A stretch of 64,000 nucleotides of DNA from Solitalea canadensis DSM 3403 (GTDB taxonomy: Bacteria > Bacteroidota > Bacteroidia > Sphingobacteriales > Sphingobacteriaceae), in NCBI RefSeq assembly GCF_000242635.2, contig NC_017770.1, positions 310,001-374,000 of the forward strand. The letters run 5' to 3'. Positions 26,650 through 35,048 of the stretch are shown one piece after another. Made by a program: the position numbers and the translations under genes. Position 1 is the stretch's first letter. The number at the start of each line of letters is the position of its first letter. The notes beneath the pieces are model-generated. The model saw only the letters and a list, made by a program, of their open reading frames with translations, did no database searches and was not told the origin of the DNA.

Positions 26650-29079
26650 ATGTTAAAGAATTATATAAGAATCGCTTTCAGAAACCTTAACAGGTACAGG
26701 TTTATATCCTTCATTAATCTATTCGGATTAACAGTAGGTTTAGCCTGTTGTTTATTAATTCTGAATTATATTGTTAATGAATTAAGCTACGACAAGTATA
26801 ATTCGGAGGCAGATAATATATACCGTGTAACAAGGAGTTTCAATACGCCCGATGGTGTAGATGTATTGCATTTAAGTGCCGTTGCACCTCCCTTTGCAGG
26901 ATTGCTGAAAAATGATTTTCCGGATATAAAGGAAGTTACCAGTGTACTCAGTAATGGAAATCTGGCTGTAAAGTATGAAGAAAAACTATTCAACGAGCAA
27001 AATGCCTTTTTTGCAGATGATAAGTTCTTCCAGTTTTTTCCTGTTGCGGTGGTACGAGGAAATGCTCAGAAAGCTTTAACAGAGCCTTATTCAGTAATGC
27101 TAACCGAAAAATTAGCGACGAAATACTTCGGCAATGAAGACCCGATGAACAAAATGATTAAGATTGATAACCTTCCTAATCAGTTTAAAGTTACCGGAGT
27201 CTATAAAGAGTTACCTACTAATTCGCACATGCATCCGGAATTGCTTTTGTCGTTTAAAACGCTAAAAGATCCGGTTGTTTATGGAGAGCAGAATCTGAAA
27301 ACAAACTGGGGTAATAATGCATTTCACACCTATTTGTTATTCCCTAAAAATTATCCTGTCGAAAAAATAGCCAATCAGTTTCCTGCATTCCTGGATAAGC
27401 ATGTTCATTTTTCTGGAGAGCCAGCCGATGCAAAAGCTTCAAAGGGTACAAAACTGTTTTTACAGAAGCTGACCGATATTCACCTGCACTCGCATCTGGC
27501 AGATGAGTTAGAAGAAAGCGGAGATATCAAAAGGGTCTATATTTTTACAGCAATTGGATTATTTATCCTGCTGATCGCTTGCATCAACTATATGAATTTG
27601 TCGACAGCAAGATCGATAGCCAGGGCGAAAGAGATAGGAGTCAGAAAAGCAATAGGAGCACAACGCAAAGAACTGATCATACAGTTTCTTACAGAATCAG
27701 TACTGATAACAATTATTTCGCTCGTGTTGGCGGTAATCGCTACCAGTGTGCTTCTGCCATTTATTAACAAACTTGCCGGACAAGAATCAAATAGTCTGAT
27801 TTTGTTGAATTGGAAGTTTATTGTTCCCTTGCTGGTGTTACCTGTATTTATTGGTTTAATGAGTGGAATTTATCCAGCTCTGTTCATGTCATCTTTTGAT
27901 CCAGTTAAGGTACTCAAAGGCGTAGGCAAGATAGGTACAAGGGGAATTTCATTCAGACAGGTTTTGGTGGTAGTACAATTCTCTATTTCAATCATCCTGA
28001 TTGTATCGACCATTGTAGTGTTCCAGCAATTAAAATATTTGCAGAGCACTTCATTGGGTTTTAATAAAGAGCATATTCTTACCATGCGTTACAACTTTGG
28101 TAATAATTATGACTCTTTCAGAAATGAGTTGCTGCGTTCCTCTACTATTGTTGATGCTGGACGATCTTCAAGAATTCCTTCGGGACGATTGTTGGATGAA
28201 ATGGATACGAAAGTATTTGAAAAAGAGCAGGAACAGCCTGTAAAAATAAGTTTAAAAGTTGTTGCGGTTGATTACGATTTTATTCCTACTTATGGAATAG
28301 GTGTAGTGGCAGGAAGGAACTTTTCACGTGAGCATTCCACCGATACAACTAATTTTATGTTGAATGAAACAGCAGTTAGCAAGCTGGGTTGGGGAGCGCC
28401 ACAAAATGCAATCGGCAAGGATATTATGTATGGTGGAGTAAGAGGTAAAGTAATTGGAGTGGCTAAAGATTTTCACTTTGAATCAATGCATGAAAAAATC
28501 GTTCCATTGATTATGAGCCTGCCTCCTGAACGTATTAACGCTTATGGACGACTTTCAGTTAAAATAAAAGGAAATAATATCCAGGCGGCAATTGCAGAAG
28601 TTGAAACCAAATGGCATAAATATCTACCTGAAACACCGTTTGAGTACACTTTCTTAAATGAACGATTCGACCGCTTGTATAAATCGGAGCAACAGCAAGG
28701 AAAAGTATTTACCATTTTTGCTTGTATTGCAGTGTTTATTGCCTGTTTAGGTTTATTCGGGCTTTCGGCATTTGCCATTTCACAACGTATAAAAGAAATC
28801 GGAATTCGTAAAGTGCTGGGAGCAAGTATTCCTGAGATCGTTAAAGTTTTATCGGTCGATTTTCTGAAATTGGTGATAATAGCAGCAGTCATAGCATTTC
28901 CGGTTGCATGGTACGTAATGCATCAATGGTTACAAGATTTTGCCTATCGCGTTTCAATTCAGTGGTGGGTATTGGCAATTTCAGGAATTGCAGCTATTTT
29001 GATTGCATTAATTACCATTAGTTTTCAATCGATAAAAGCAGCAATGGCCAATCCGGTAAAAAGCCTGCGGTCAGAATAG
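26650..29079 (+). CDS. MacB/FtsX-type ABC permease, array member 10 of 10
   Basis: 809 residues from the ATG at 26650. A TTG at 26620 would add ten residues encoded by the tandem repeat and is rejected, because the ATG gives the standard MLKNYIRIAFRNL start. Helix 1 is at about 19-42 (LTVGLACCLLILNYI). The first coupling motif ACINYMNLSTARSIARAKEIG is near 309, with RKAIGAQRKE after it. The second, GLFGLSAFAISQRIKEIG, is near 699. It ends ANPVKSLRSE. It is followed after 126 bp by the second ATPase, the most direct candidate partner. Confidence 0.93.
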   Translation: MLKNYIRIAFRNLNRYRFISFINLFGLTVGLACCLLILNYIVNELSYDKYNSEADNIYRVTRSFNTPDGVDVLHLSAVAPPFAGLLKNDFPDIKEVTSVLSNGNLAVKYEEKLFNEQNAFFADDKFFQFFPVAVVRGNAQKALTEPYSVMLTEKLATKYFGNEDPMNKMIKIDNLPNQFKVTGVYKELPTNSHMHPELLLSFKTLKDPVVYGEQNLKTNWGNNAFHTYLLFPKNYPVEKIANQFPAFLDKHVHFSGEPADAKASKGTKLFLQKLTDIHLHSHLADELEESGDIKRVYIFTAIGLFILLIACINYMNLSTARSIARAKEIGVRKAIGAQRKELIIQFLTESVLITIISLVLAVIATSVLLPFINKLAGQESNSLILLNWKFIVPLLVLPVFIGLMSGIYPALFMSSFDPVKVLKGVGKIGTRGISFRQVLVVVQFSISIILIVSTIVVFQQLKYLQSTSLGFNKEHILTMRYNFGNNYDSFRNELLRSSTIVDAGRSSRIPSGRLLDEMDTKVFEKEQEQPVKISLKVVAVDYDFIPTYGIGVVAGRNFSREHSTDTTNFMLNETAVSKLGWGAPQNAIGKDIMYGGVRGKVIGVAKDFHFESMHEKIVPLIMSLPPERINAYGRLSVKIKGNNIQAAIAEVETKWHKYLPETPFEYTFLNERFDRLYKSEQQQGKVFTIFACIAVFIACLGLFGLSAFAISQRIKEIGIRKVLGASIPEIVKVLSVDFLKLVIIAAVIAFPVAWYVMHQWLQDFAYRVSIQWWVLAISGIAAILIALITISFQSIKAAMANPVKSLRSE

Positions 29080-29080
29080 G

Positions 29081-29200
29081 TCGTAGTTAGCCACCGGCTA
29101 ACAGAAAAAGAATAAGGTCGTAGCTGTTAGCCACTGGCTAACAGAATAATAGAAGCAATAGAAAAAATAATGTAGAAAAGGCTAAAAGCCAAAAGCCAAA
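29081..29200. repeat. Double-hairpin spacer between member 10 and the second ATPase
   Basis: Two direct repeats beginning GGTCGTAG each hold a perfect hairpin: GTTAGCC-acc-GGCTAAC at 29086-29102 and CTGTTAGCC-act-GGCTAACAG at 29124-29144. A GCTAA-type arm (GGCTAAAAGCCAAAAGCC) follows before the ATPase start. Here the TTAGC and GCTAA words form compact stems instead of long-range arms. Confidence 0.65.
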
Positions 29201-29205
29201 AACAT

Positions 29206-29868
29206 ATGTTAAAGTTAAAAGATATTTCAAAGTGGTATGCTAACGGATCGTCAAAAGCGCACATATTACGTCATCTTGATTTAGAGATTAAAGAAGGAGA
29301 ATTTGTTTCGATCATGGGGCCTTCCGGTTCAGGTAAATCAACCTTGCTGCACATTTTGGGAATGATAGATGATCCTTCAGAAGGGGAATACTTTTTTGAT
29401 GAAGAGCCAGTACATAACATACGCGAAAAACAACGTTCAGAATTATATAAAAAACACATAGGTTTTGTGTTTCAAGCATATCACCTGATCGACGAACTTA
29501 CGGTTTATGAAAATATTGAAACGCCGTTGTTGTATCATAAGGTGAGCTCAGGGGAACGAAAAGCGATGGTAGCAGATATCCTCGATCGCTTTCAGATAGT
29601 GGGTAAAAAAGACCTTTTCCCGGATCAGCTATCAGGAGGGCAGCAACAATTAGTAGGTATTGCAAGAGCAGTGATAACCAAACCTAAATTGATTTTAGCA
29701 GATGAACCAACCGGTAACTTAAATTCAAAGCAAGGCGAAGAAATTATGGATCTGTTTACACGTTTAAATAAAGAAGATGGAGTTACCATAGTACAAGTAA
29801 CCCACTCCGAAAAAAACGCGTCATATGGGTCGAGAATAATTAATTTGCTGGACGGAAAAGTAATCTAA
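29206..29868 (+). CDS. ABC transporter ATPase, MacB/LolD type (second ATPase of the cluster)
   Basis: 220 residues, co-linear with the ATPase at 2721: Walker A GPSGSGKS (38-45), Gln90 in GFVFQAYHLIDELT, signature LSGGQQQ (142-148), Walker [10 protein letters not shown] (162-170) and the switch His in VTHSEKNA. Two positions are unusual. The signature continues LVGIARA, where the first ATPase and most relatives have RVAVARA, and DEPTGNLNS replaces the usual DEPTGNLDS. These lie next to the catalytic elements and may alter hydrolysis or partner choice, though the essential residues remain. It lies between permease 10 and the tolC-like gene, so it may serve the last permease, the whole array, or both. 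Confidence 0.93.
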   Translation: MLKLKDISKWYANGSSKAHILRHLDLEIKEGEFVSIMGPSGSGKSTLLHILGMIDDPSEGEYFFDEEPVHNIREKQRSELYKKHIGFVFQAYHLIDELTVYENIETPLLYHKVSSGERKAMVADILDRFQIVGKKDLFPDQLSGGQQQLVGIARAVITKPKLILADEPTGNLNSKQGEEIMDLFTRLNKEDGVTIVQVTHSEKNASYGSRIINLLDGKVI

Positions 29869-30032
29869 ACCAGTTATCTCATTAACTTATTCGCATATAA
29901 TTTAATTGTAAGTTGCGACGTTATTGTTTCGTGATTATTAGGCTGTAATAAAAAAATTACGGCCAGTTAATCGGATTTGAGTATTAATAAATAAAAATTG
30001 TAATAAATTCAGCCTCAAATAATTTTAATACC

Positions 30033-31457
30033 TTGAAAAAGTCAATTTTCCTTTTTATAACATCAGGCATTTTGTTGTTTAATGAAGCCAGAGCCCAAGA
30101 AAAATTTACACTTGAACAGTGTGTGAATTACGCTATGGAACATAATTTAACAATAAAGCAAGCTCGGTTTAGTCAGGCCATAACCGAGAAAGATTATTCT
30201 CAAACAAAATATTCTTTGCTACCTGAAATTAATGGTCAGATTTCTCAGAATTTTAATAAAGGTAGAACAACTGACCCGCAAACAGGTTTGATTGTGGATC
30301 AAAATATCAATACTTCAAATTTTGGAGTTGGAGCCAGCTGGGTATTATTTTCTGGTCTGCAAAAAGTAAATACCATTAAACAAATAAAATACAGTTTAAT
30401 GGCAGAACAAAGTAATGTAGAGAAGGTAAGACAAGATGTTTCTTTGAATGTAGTATCTTCTTTTCTTAGTTCACTGTTCAACAAAGAACAAGTTATTAAT
30501 CTTACAAATCAGCTACAGGTGAGTAATGAACAATTAAGTATTGCTCAAAAGAAAGCAGATGTAGGATCGATAACTGAAGCAGATTTTTTGCAGTTCAAGG
30601 CTCAGGTTTCCACTGATGAAACAAACTTAACAACAGCACAAAATCAGCTTGAAATTTCTATGTTAGAATTAAGGCAGCTTTTGAATATTGATCCTCAACG
30701 TACTTTTGATATTGAGCCTCCGACAGATATTAGCTTATTAGGTAATATCAAAACAGATTATAACGCAACGGATGTTTATAATGAAGCTTTAAAAATTAAT
30801 CCTACTATTAAGTATGCGAATTATCAAAAACTATCTTATGAAAAATCGTTGCAAGTAACCAGAGGTAAATATTATCCTACTTTATCGATGGCGTATAACA
30901 TAAACACGCTTTATGGTAATAACTATGAGCAACTGTTAAGTTCTACCCCAGGTGGATTAGCTCCAACTTCATTTGTGACACAATCAGGCGAAGCTGTATT
31001 TGCTCAAACGGTAGATCGTGAGTTTGGAACTACTCCGTTTAAAGACCAGTTTAAAAATAACAGGGGTAGCATGTTATCCTTTACCTTGCAAATTCCTATA
31101 TTCAATGGGTTGCAGGTTAGAAACAGTACAAGCAAAGCAAAAATAAGCTATCAGAATGCCATTGCAACAGAAGAGCTAACTAAAAATACTTTAAATAAAA
31201 CCATAGCTCAGGCAGTAGCAGACTTAAGGGCAGCTGAAAAGAAAAATGTTTCTGCTCAAAGCTCTTATGAGTCACTTAAAAAAGCTTATGAATACAGTCA
31301 AAAAAGATTTGACGTGGGACTGATCAATAGCTTAGATTTGAATATTGCTAAAACCAATTATAGTAAAGCGGAGTCTGAGGCTTTACAAGCAAAATATGAT
31401 ATGATCTTTAAAAGTAAGGTGATTGATTACTATTTAGGGAAGCCGCTAACATTATAA
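30033..31457 (+). CDS. TolC-family outer-membrane efflux channel
   Basis: 474 residues with a signal peptide (hydrophobic stretch about 4-15, cleavage expected after EARAQ, near 22). Two long outer-membrane efflux repeats follow: the first from FTLEQCVNYAMEHNLTIKQA (residues about 25-44), the second from about residue 240. Both are rich in coiled-coil Ala, Gln and Asn, as in the TolC periplasmic tunnel. The conserved C-terminal VGLINSLDLNIAKTNYSKAE segment (about 427-446) is present. The start is TTG at 30033, since no in-frame ATG precedes the signal peptide. It sits 33 bp before a MacA-type adaptor and should form the outer-membrane exit of the exporter. The 163-bp gap upstream has an imperfect stem at 29941-29964 without a T run. 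Confidence 0.92.
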   Translation: MKKSIFLFITSGILLFNEARAQEKFTLEQCVNYAMEHNLTIKQARFSQAITEKDYSQTKYSLLPEINGQISQNFNKGRTTDPQTGLIVDQNINTSNFGVGASWVLFSGLQKVNTIKQIKYSLMAEQSNVEKVRQDVSLNVVSSFLSSLFNKEQVINLTNQLQVSNEQLSIAQKKADVGSITEADFLQFKAQVSTDETNLTTAQNQLEISMLELRQLLNIDPQRTFDIEPPTDISLLGNIKTDYNATDVYNEALKINPTIKYANYQKLSYEKSLQVTRGKYYPTLSMAYNINTLYGNNYEQLLSSTPGGLAPTSFVTQSGEAVFAQTVDREFGTTPFKDQFKNNRGSMLSFTLQIPIFNGLQVRNSTSKAKISYQNAIATEELTKNTLNKTIAQAVADLRAAEKKNVSAQSSYESLKKAYEYSQKRFDVGLINSLDLNIAKTNYSKAESEALQAKYDMIFKSKVIDYYLGKPLTL

Positions 31458-31490
31458 AATTACTATTGAACAGCATAAATAGAAACTTAA

Positions 31491-32849
31491 ATGAAGAAGA
31501 AGAATAAAACGCTATGGTACTTATTAGGTGGTGTAGCTTTATTAGTAATAGTTGCATTTGTTGGCAAGAAGCAAGGCTGGATAGGAGGACAAAAAGAAAC
31601 GGAAGTTTCTGTTGAGGCCACAGCTCGTCGTAGCATCATTGAAATGGTTTCGGCCAGCGGTAAAATTCAACCTGAAGTAGAGGTAAAATTAAGCCCTGAG
31701 GTTTCAGGTGAGTTAGTTGAGATCTATGTTAAGGAAGGCGACAGAGTAAAAAAAGGACAGCTTTTATGTAAAATCCGTCCTGATTTCTATGCTTCAGATT
31801 ATAGTCGTTCAGAAGCAATGGTGAATGAAGTAAAAGCAAACTTAGCAAACAGTCAGGCTCAGTTAGCATCGTCAGAAGCAACTTTTAAAAATGCTGAAGC
31901 ATCATTCAAAAGAAATCAACAACTATTTAAAGAAAAAGTAATCTCTCAATCGGAGTACGATGCTGCTTTGGCTCAATACGAGCAAGCCAGAGAAAGTGTA
32001 TCTGCTGCAAAGCAAAGTGTACAAGCGTCTAAATACAGTGTAGCTTCTAACCAGGCTTCATTGCAACAGTCGGGCGTTAACCTTGCTAAAACAACGATTT
32101 ACTCGCCAATTGATGGTATTGTATCGTTGTTAAGCGTTAAAAAAGGTGAGCGTGTTTTAGGTACAGCGCAAATGCAAGGTACAGAGATCATGCGTATAGC
32201 CGACTTAAAAAGCATGGAAGCTGTTGTTGACGTAAACGAAAACGATATTAACCGTATTTCACTTAATGATACAGCAGACGTTGAAGTAGATGCATTCCTT
32301 GGTAAAAAATTCAAAGGCTATGTAACTTCAATTGCAAATTCAGCAACTTCAGCAAGTGCAACCGCAACAACCGATCAGGTTACAAACTTCCAGGTAAAAG
32401 TTCACCTTATTCCTTCTTCGTATGAAGCTGCAATAAAAGAAGGTCAGGAATCTCCTTTCCGTCCGGGTTTGTCGGCTACAGTTGACGTGCATACTAATAA
32501 AGTGAATAAAGTGATTGCTGTTCCTATTCAGGCAGTAACCACTCGCGAACCTGAAAAAGATAAAGCTGAAAAAGACGGTAAGAAAGAGAATAAAGACGAT
32601 AAAAAGAAAACAGATAAATCAGAGCCTGTAAAATCAATCGTATTCGTAATGCGTAACGGAGTTGCTCAAGCAGTAGCTGTTACAACCGGTATACAAGATG
32701 ATTCATTCATCGAAATTAAATCAGGTTTAAAAGATGGAGATCAGGTAATTGTAGCTCCTTACTTAGCAATTTCTAAGAATCTTAAAGACGGTGATAAGGT
32801 GAAAAAAGTAGATCAAGAGAAACTTTTTTCTGCCGAAAAGAAAAAATAG
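31491..32849 (+). CDS. MacA/HlyD-type periplasmic adaptor, second in the cluster
   Basis: 452 residues. It has one N-terminal membrane helix (about 7-24), a lipoyl half-motif at about 74-98 (VSGELVEIYVKEGDRVKKGQ), and an Ala/Ser/Gln-rich alpha-hairpin at about 105-200. The second lipoyl half is TIYSPIDGIVSLLSVKKGER; beta-barrel and membrane-proximal domains follow. A strongly charged Lys/Glu/Asp insertion (about residues 356-382, EPEKDKAEKDGKKENKDDK and on) interrupts the membrane-proximal domain, probably as a flexible loop. It is the partner expected to join a MacB-type permease to the TolC-type channel just upstream. A hairpin terminator follows its stop, marking the likely end of the cluster. 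Confidence 0.92.
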   Translation: MKKKNKTLWYLLGGVALLVIVAFVGKKQGWIGGQKETEVSVEATARRSIIEMVSASGKIQPEVEVKLSPEVSGELVEIYVKEGDRVKKGQLLCKIRPDFYASDYSRSEAMVNEVKANLANSQAQLASSEATFKNAEASFKRNQQLFKEKVISQSEYDAALAQYEQARESVSAAKQSVQASKYSVASNQASLQQSGVNLAKTTIYSPIDGIVSLLSVKKGERVLGTAQMQGTEIMRIADLKSMEAVVDVNENDINRISLNDTADVEVDAFLGKKFKGYVTSIANSATSASATATTDQVTNFQVKVHLIPSSYEAAIKEGQESPFRPGLSATVDVHTNKVNKVIAVPIQAVTTREPEKDKAEKDGKKENKDDKKKTDKSEPVKSIVFVMRNGVAQAVAVTTGIQDDSFIEIKSGLKDGDQVIVAPYLAISKNLKDGDKVKKVDQEKLFSAEKKK

Positions 32850-32864
32850 TTTTTAACAATTGTT

Positions 32865-32905
32865 TTAAAATGGCCTAATTTAATGTAAAATTGGGCCATT
32901 TTAAT
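32865..32905 (+). terminator. Intrinsic terminator after the exporter cluster
   Basis: The stem TTAAAATGGCCTAATT / AATTGGGCCATTTTAA closes on a short A/T-rich loop and is followed by TTTTAG. It lies 16 bases after the adaptor stop. Confidence 0.7.
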
Positions 32906-33024
32906 TTTAGCATAAGCTTGTCCGGTTCATTTGTTTTCCGGTTAAAGCCTGGATGTTCCATAGCTATCTATCCTGAGCTAATTATAGATTCCTGTAATTA
33001 CTGTGCTTGTTAAATCAATACACC

Positions 33025-34035
33025 ATGTCATCAGAGGAAAAGAAAAATATTGTTGTTATCGGCGGAGGAAGTTGGGCTACCGCGATTGTGAAAATGTTGA
33101 CAGATAATAGTCAAAAACACATAATTCATTGGTGGATGCGAAATGCTGAAGATATTGAGCATCTGAAAAAATACCGTCATAATCCACGTTACTTAAGCTC
33201 TGTTGAAATCAATGTTCTTCCTGAGAACCTCACCACTGATTTAAAAGGTACCATCACTAAATGTGATGTACTGATTCTGGCTGTTCCTGCTGCATTCCTA
33301 AAGAGTGCAATAGCTGAACTTTCAGAAGAAGATTTTAAAAATAAGATCGTCGTTTCTGCAATTAAAGGGTTTGAGCCATCTGATAACCTGATTATAGGTG
33401 AGTTCTTAAATACTCGTTATAATGTGTCATTTAACAACATTGCGGTAATAACCGGACCTTGCCATGCCGAAGAAGTGGCGCTTGAAAAACTTTCTTATCT
33501 GACCATTGCATCGCAAAACACTGCTGTTGCTGAGTTTATTGCAGGTGCATTGAATAATAGATATATTAAAACCACCGTTTCGGATGATATTTATGGAACC
33601 GAATACGCTGCAGTTCTTAAAAATATTTTTGCTGTTGCAAGTGGTATCTGTCATGGCTTAGGCTATGGAGATAACTTTCAGGCTGTGTTGATCTCAAACG
33701 GGTTACAAGAGATTAAACGTTTTGTTGATGCCGTTCACCCGATCGATCGTGATATTAAAGATTCGGCCTACTTAGGGGATTTGCTGGTTACAGCTTACTC
33801 CCAGTTTAGCCGTAACAGAACCTTTGGAAATATGATTGGTAAAGGCTATTCTGTTAAATCTGCTCAGCTGGAGATGAATATGATTGCCGAAGGATACTAT
33901 GCTGCGAAATGCTTGCATGAGATCAACAGAACGTATAAAGTATACATGCCTATTAGTCGTGCTGTTTACGCCATACTTTATGAAAATATATCGCCAAGCA
34001 TGGAGATTAGGCTCTTAACGGAAAAATTAAGCTAA
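33025..34035 (+). CDS. gpsA: NAD(P)-dependent glycerol-3-phosphate dehydrogenase
   Basis: 336 residues. It reduces dihydroxyacetone phosphate to sn-glycerol-3-phosphate for phospholipid synthesis in the cytoplasm. The N-terminal Rossmann motif is GGGSWATA, the first domain ends in VSAIKGFEP with the conserved Lys, and the C-terminal helical domain carries the catalytic Lys in EYAAVLKNIFAVASG and the GDNFQAVL helix. I start at the ATG at 33025. An upstream TTG at 33007 would add six residues and has no support, because the next residues MSSEEKKNIVVIGGG already resemble a usual N-terminus. It overlaps nothing, and the DUF1294 gene begins two bases after its stop, so the two are likely co-transcribed. 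Confidence 0.93.
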   Translation: MSSEEKKNIVVIGGGSWATAIVKMLTDNSQKHIIHWWMRNAEDIEHLKKYRHNPRYLSSVEINVLPENLTTDLKGTITKCDVLILAVPAAFLKSAIAELSEEDFKNKIVVSAIKGFEPSDNLIIGEFLNTRYNVSFNNIAVITGPCHAEEVALEKLSYLTIASQNTAVAEFIAGALNNRYIKTTVSDDIYGTEYAAVLKNIFAVASGICHGLGYGDNFQAVLISNGLQEIKRFVDAVHPIDRDIKDSAYLGDLLVTAYSQFSRNRTFGNMIGKGYSVKSAQLEMNMIAEGYYAAKCLHEINRTYKVYMPISRAVYAILYENISPSMEIRLLTEKLS

Positions 34036-34037
34036 TA

Positions 34038-34325
34038 ATGCTTAAAGAGTTTTCTTTTTCAGGTATTGGTCTGGTACTTATTGCTTATTTCGTATTTATC
34101 AATCTACTGTTAATGTTATTAATGGGAATTGATAAATATAAGGCTAAACATCATAAATGGAGGATACCAGAGTCAACATTGTTGGCAGCTGGTTTGGCCG
34201 GAGGGGGAATTGGTGGTTTGTTAGGAATGTTTCTGTTTCGTCATAAAACAAAGAAATTGGTGTTTTATATTGTTTATGCCTTAGGTATAGTGGTACTATA
34301 TTTTACCGGCTATAAACTGGCATAA
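34038..34325 (+). CDS. DUF1294 small membrane protein
   Basis: 95 residues with two or three membrane helices (about 8-29, 48-66 and 72-92). The family hallmark is visible: a short basic loop GIDKYKAKHHKWRIPESTLL, then a Gly-rich helix AGGGIGGLLGMFLFRHKTKK. Function is unknown for the family. It begins two bases after gpsA and probably shares its promoter. It ends facing the GH19-like gene on the other strand with 14 bp between them. Confidence 0.85.
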   Translation: MLKEFSFSGIGLVLIAYFVFINLLLMLLMGIDKYKAKHHKWRIPESTLLAAGLAGGGIGGLLGMFLFRHKTKKLVFYIVYALGIVVLYFTGYKLA

Positions 34326-34339
34326 ATTGATCTGACAGA

Positions 34340-34900
34340 CTAAGGGATAATACCTAAAGCCGCATAAAACTTCCTTCCATAGTCAGCAATAAGGTTGGCT
34401 TTGTCTGTTCCGTTAATGATTCTGCGTGCGTTTACCCAATCTTCTTTTGTGCCATTAAAATAATCACTTAGTTTTTTTCCGGTAAACATTCCCCGGTTCA
34501 TTCCAACAAATAAAATAGGGGTGGCATATTCGTCCTGAAGTGCCAATTCGGGTTTATGGTAAAGATCTATATCGAGTAAATCTCCCATTTTTTTATAGTT
34601 GTAATCCCACGTGAGTTGAACATAACCCCTGCCGTAATAGGATTTACCGGTTTGAGGGTCTGTAGCTCCGTATTTTCGACCTTTTCCCTTGCCATACTCC
34701 TCAATCGCTTTAAATTTTTTGTCTGTTTCGTGATAGGTGGTGGCAAGCATATAAGCTAACCATCGAGCATCTTTATAGGTAACGGGGTCAGCTTCCCAAA
34801 CGTTAATAAAATTGGTCAGTGTTTTTTGCTGTTGGGAATTTATCGTTCCGTTAAACAAGCGGGTTTTAGTTTCCTCAAAGAAGAACTTTCGATTAATCAT
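34340..34900 (-). CDS. GH19-like chitinase/lysozyme-type protein
   Basis: 186 residues related to glycoside hydrolase family 19 (COG3179-type putative chitinase), a fold also used by phage and bacterial peptidoglycan hydrolases. Visible elements are LAYMLATTYHETDKKFKAIE near residues 48-67, with the Glu expected as catalytic acid, then YYGRGYVQLTWDYNYKKMG near 88-106, typical of the substrate groove, and a C-terminal ARRIINGTDKANLIADYG segment. No signal peptide or membrane helix is seen, so release would need another route, or it acts in the cytoplasm. There are no phage genes nearby. Cell-wall turnover and chitin degradation cannot be told apart from sequence alone. Confidence 0.8.
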   Translation of the reverse strand: MINRKFFFEETKTRLFNGTINSQQQKTLTNFINVWEADPVTYKDARWLAYMLATTYHETDKKFKAIEEYGKGKGRKYGATDPQTGKSYYGRGYVQLTWDYNYKKMGDLLDIDLYHKPELALQDEYATPILFVGMNRGMFTGKKLSDYFNGTKEDWVNARRIINGTDKANLIADYGRKFYAALGIIP

Positions 34901-35048
34901 CCGGAGATTAGATTGATGTATTTCTAATATACTTAATTACAATGAACTAATCAATGGTGTGTAATAGTTTGAGGGGATAGATTAAAACAAAAAAACTCCG
35001 GGATTGTGCCCGGAGTTTGGTATAATTTGGATGGTATTTAACAAAAAA

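Noticed and set aside
29941-29964. Stem between the second ATPase and the tolC-like gene as a terminator
   Set aside because: The stem is imperfect and no T run follows, so termination is unlikely.
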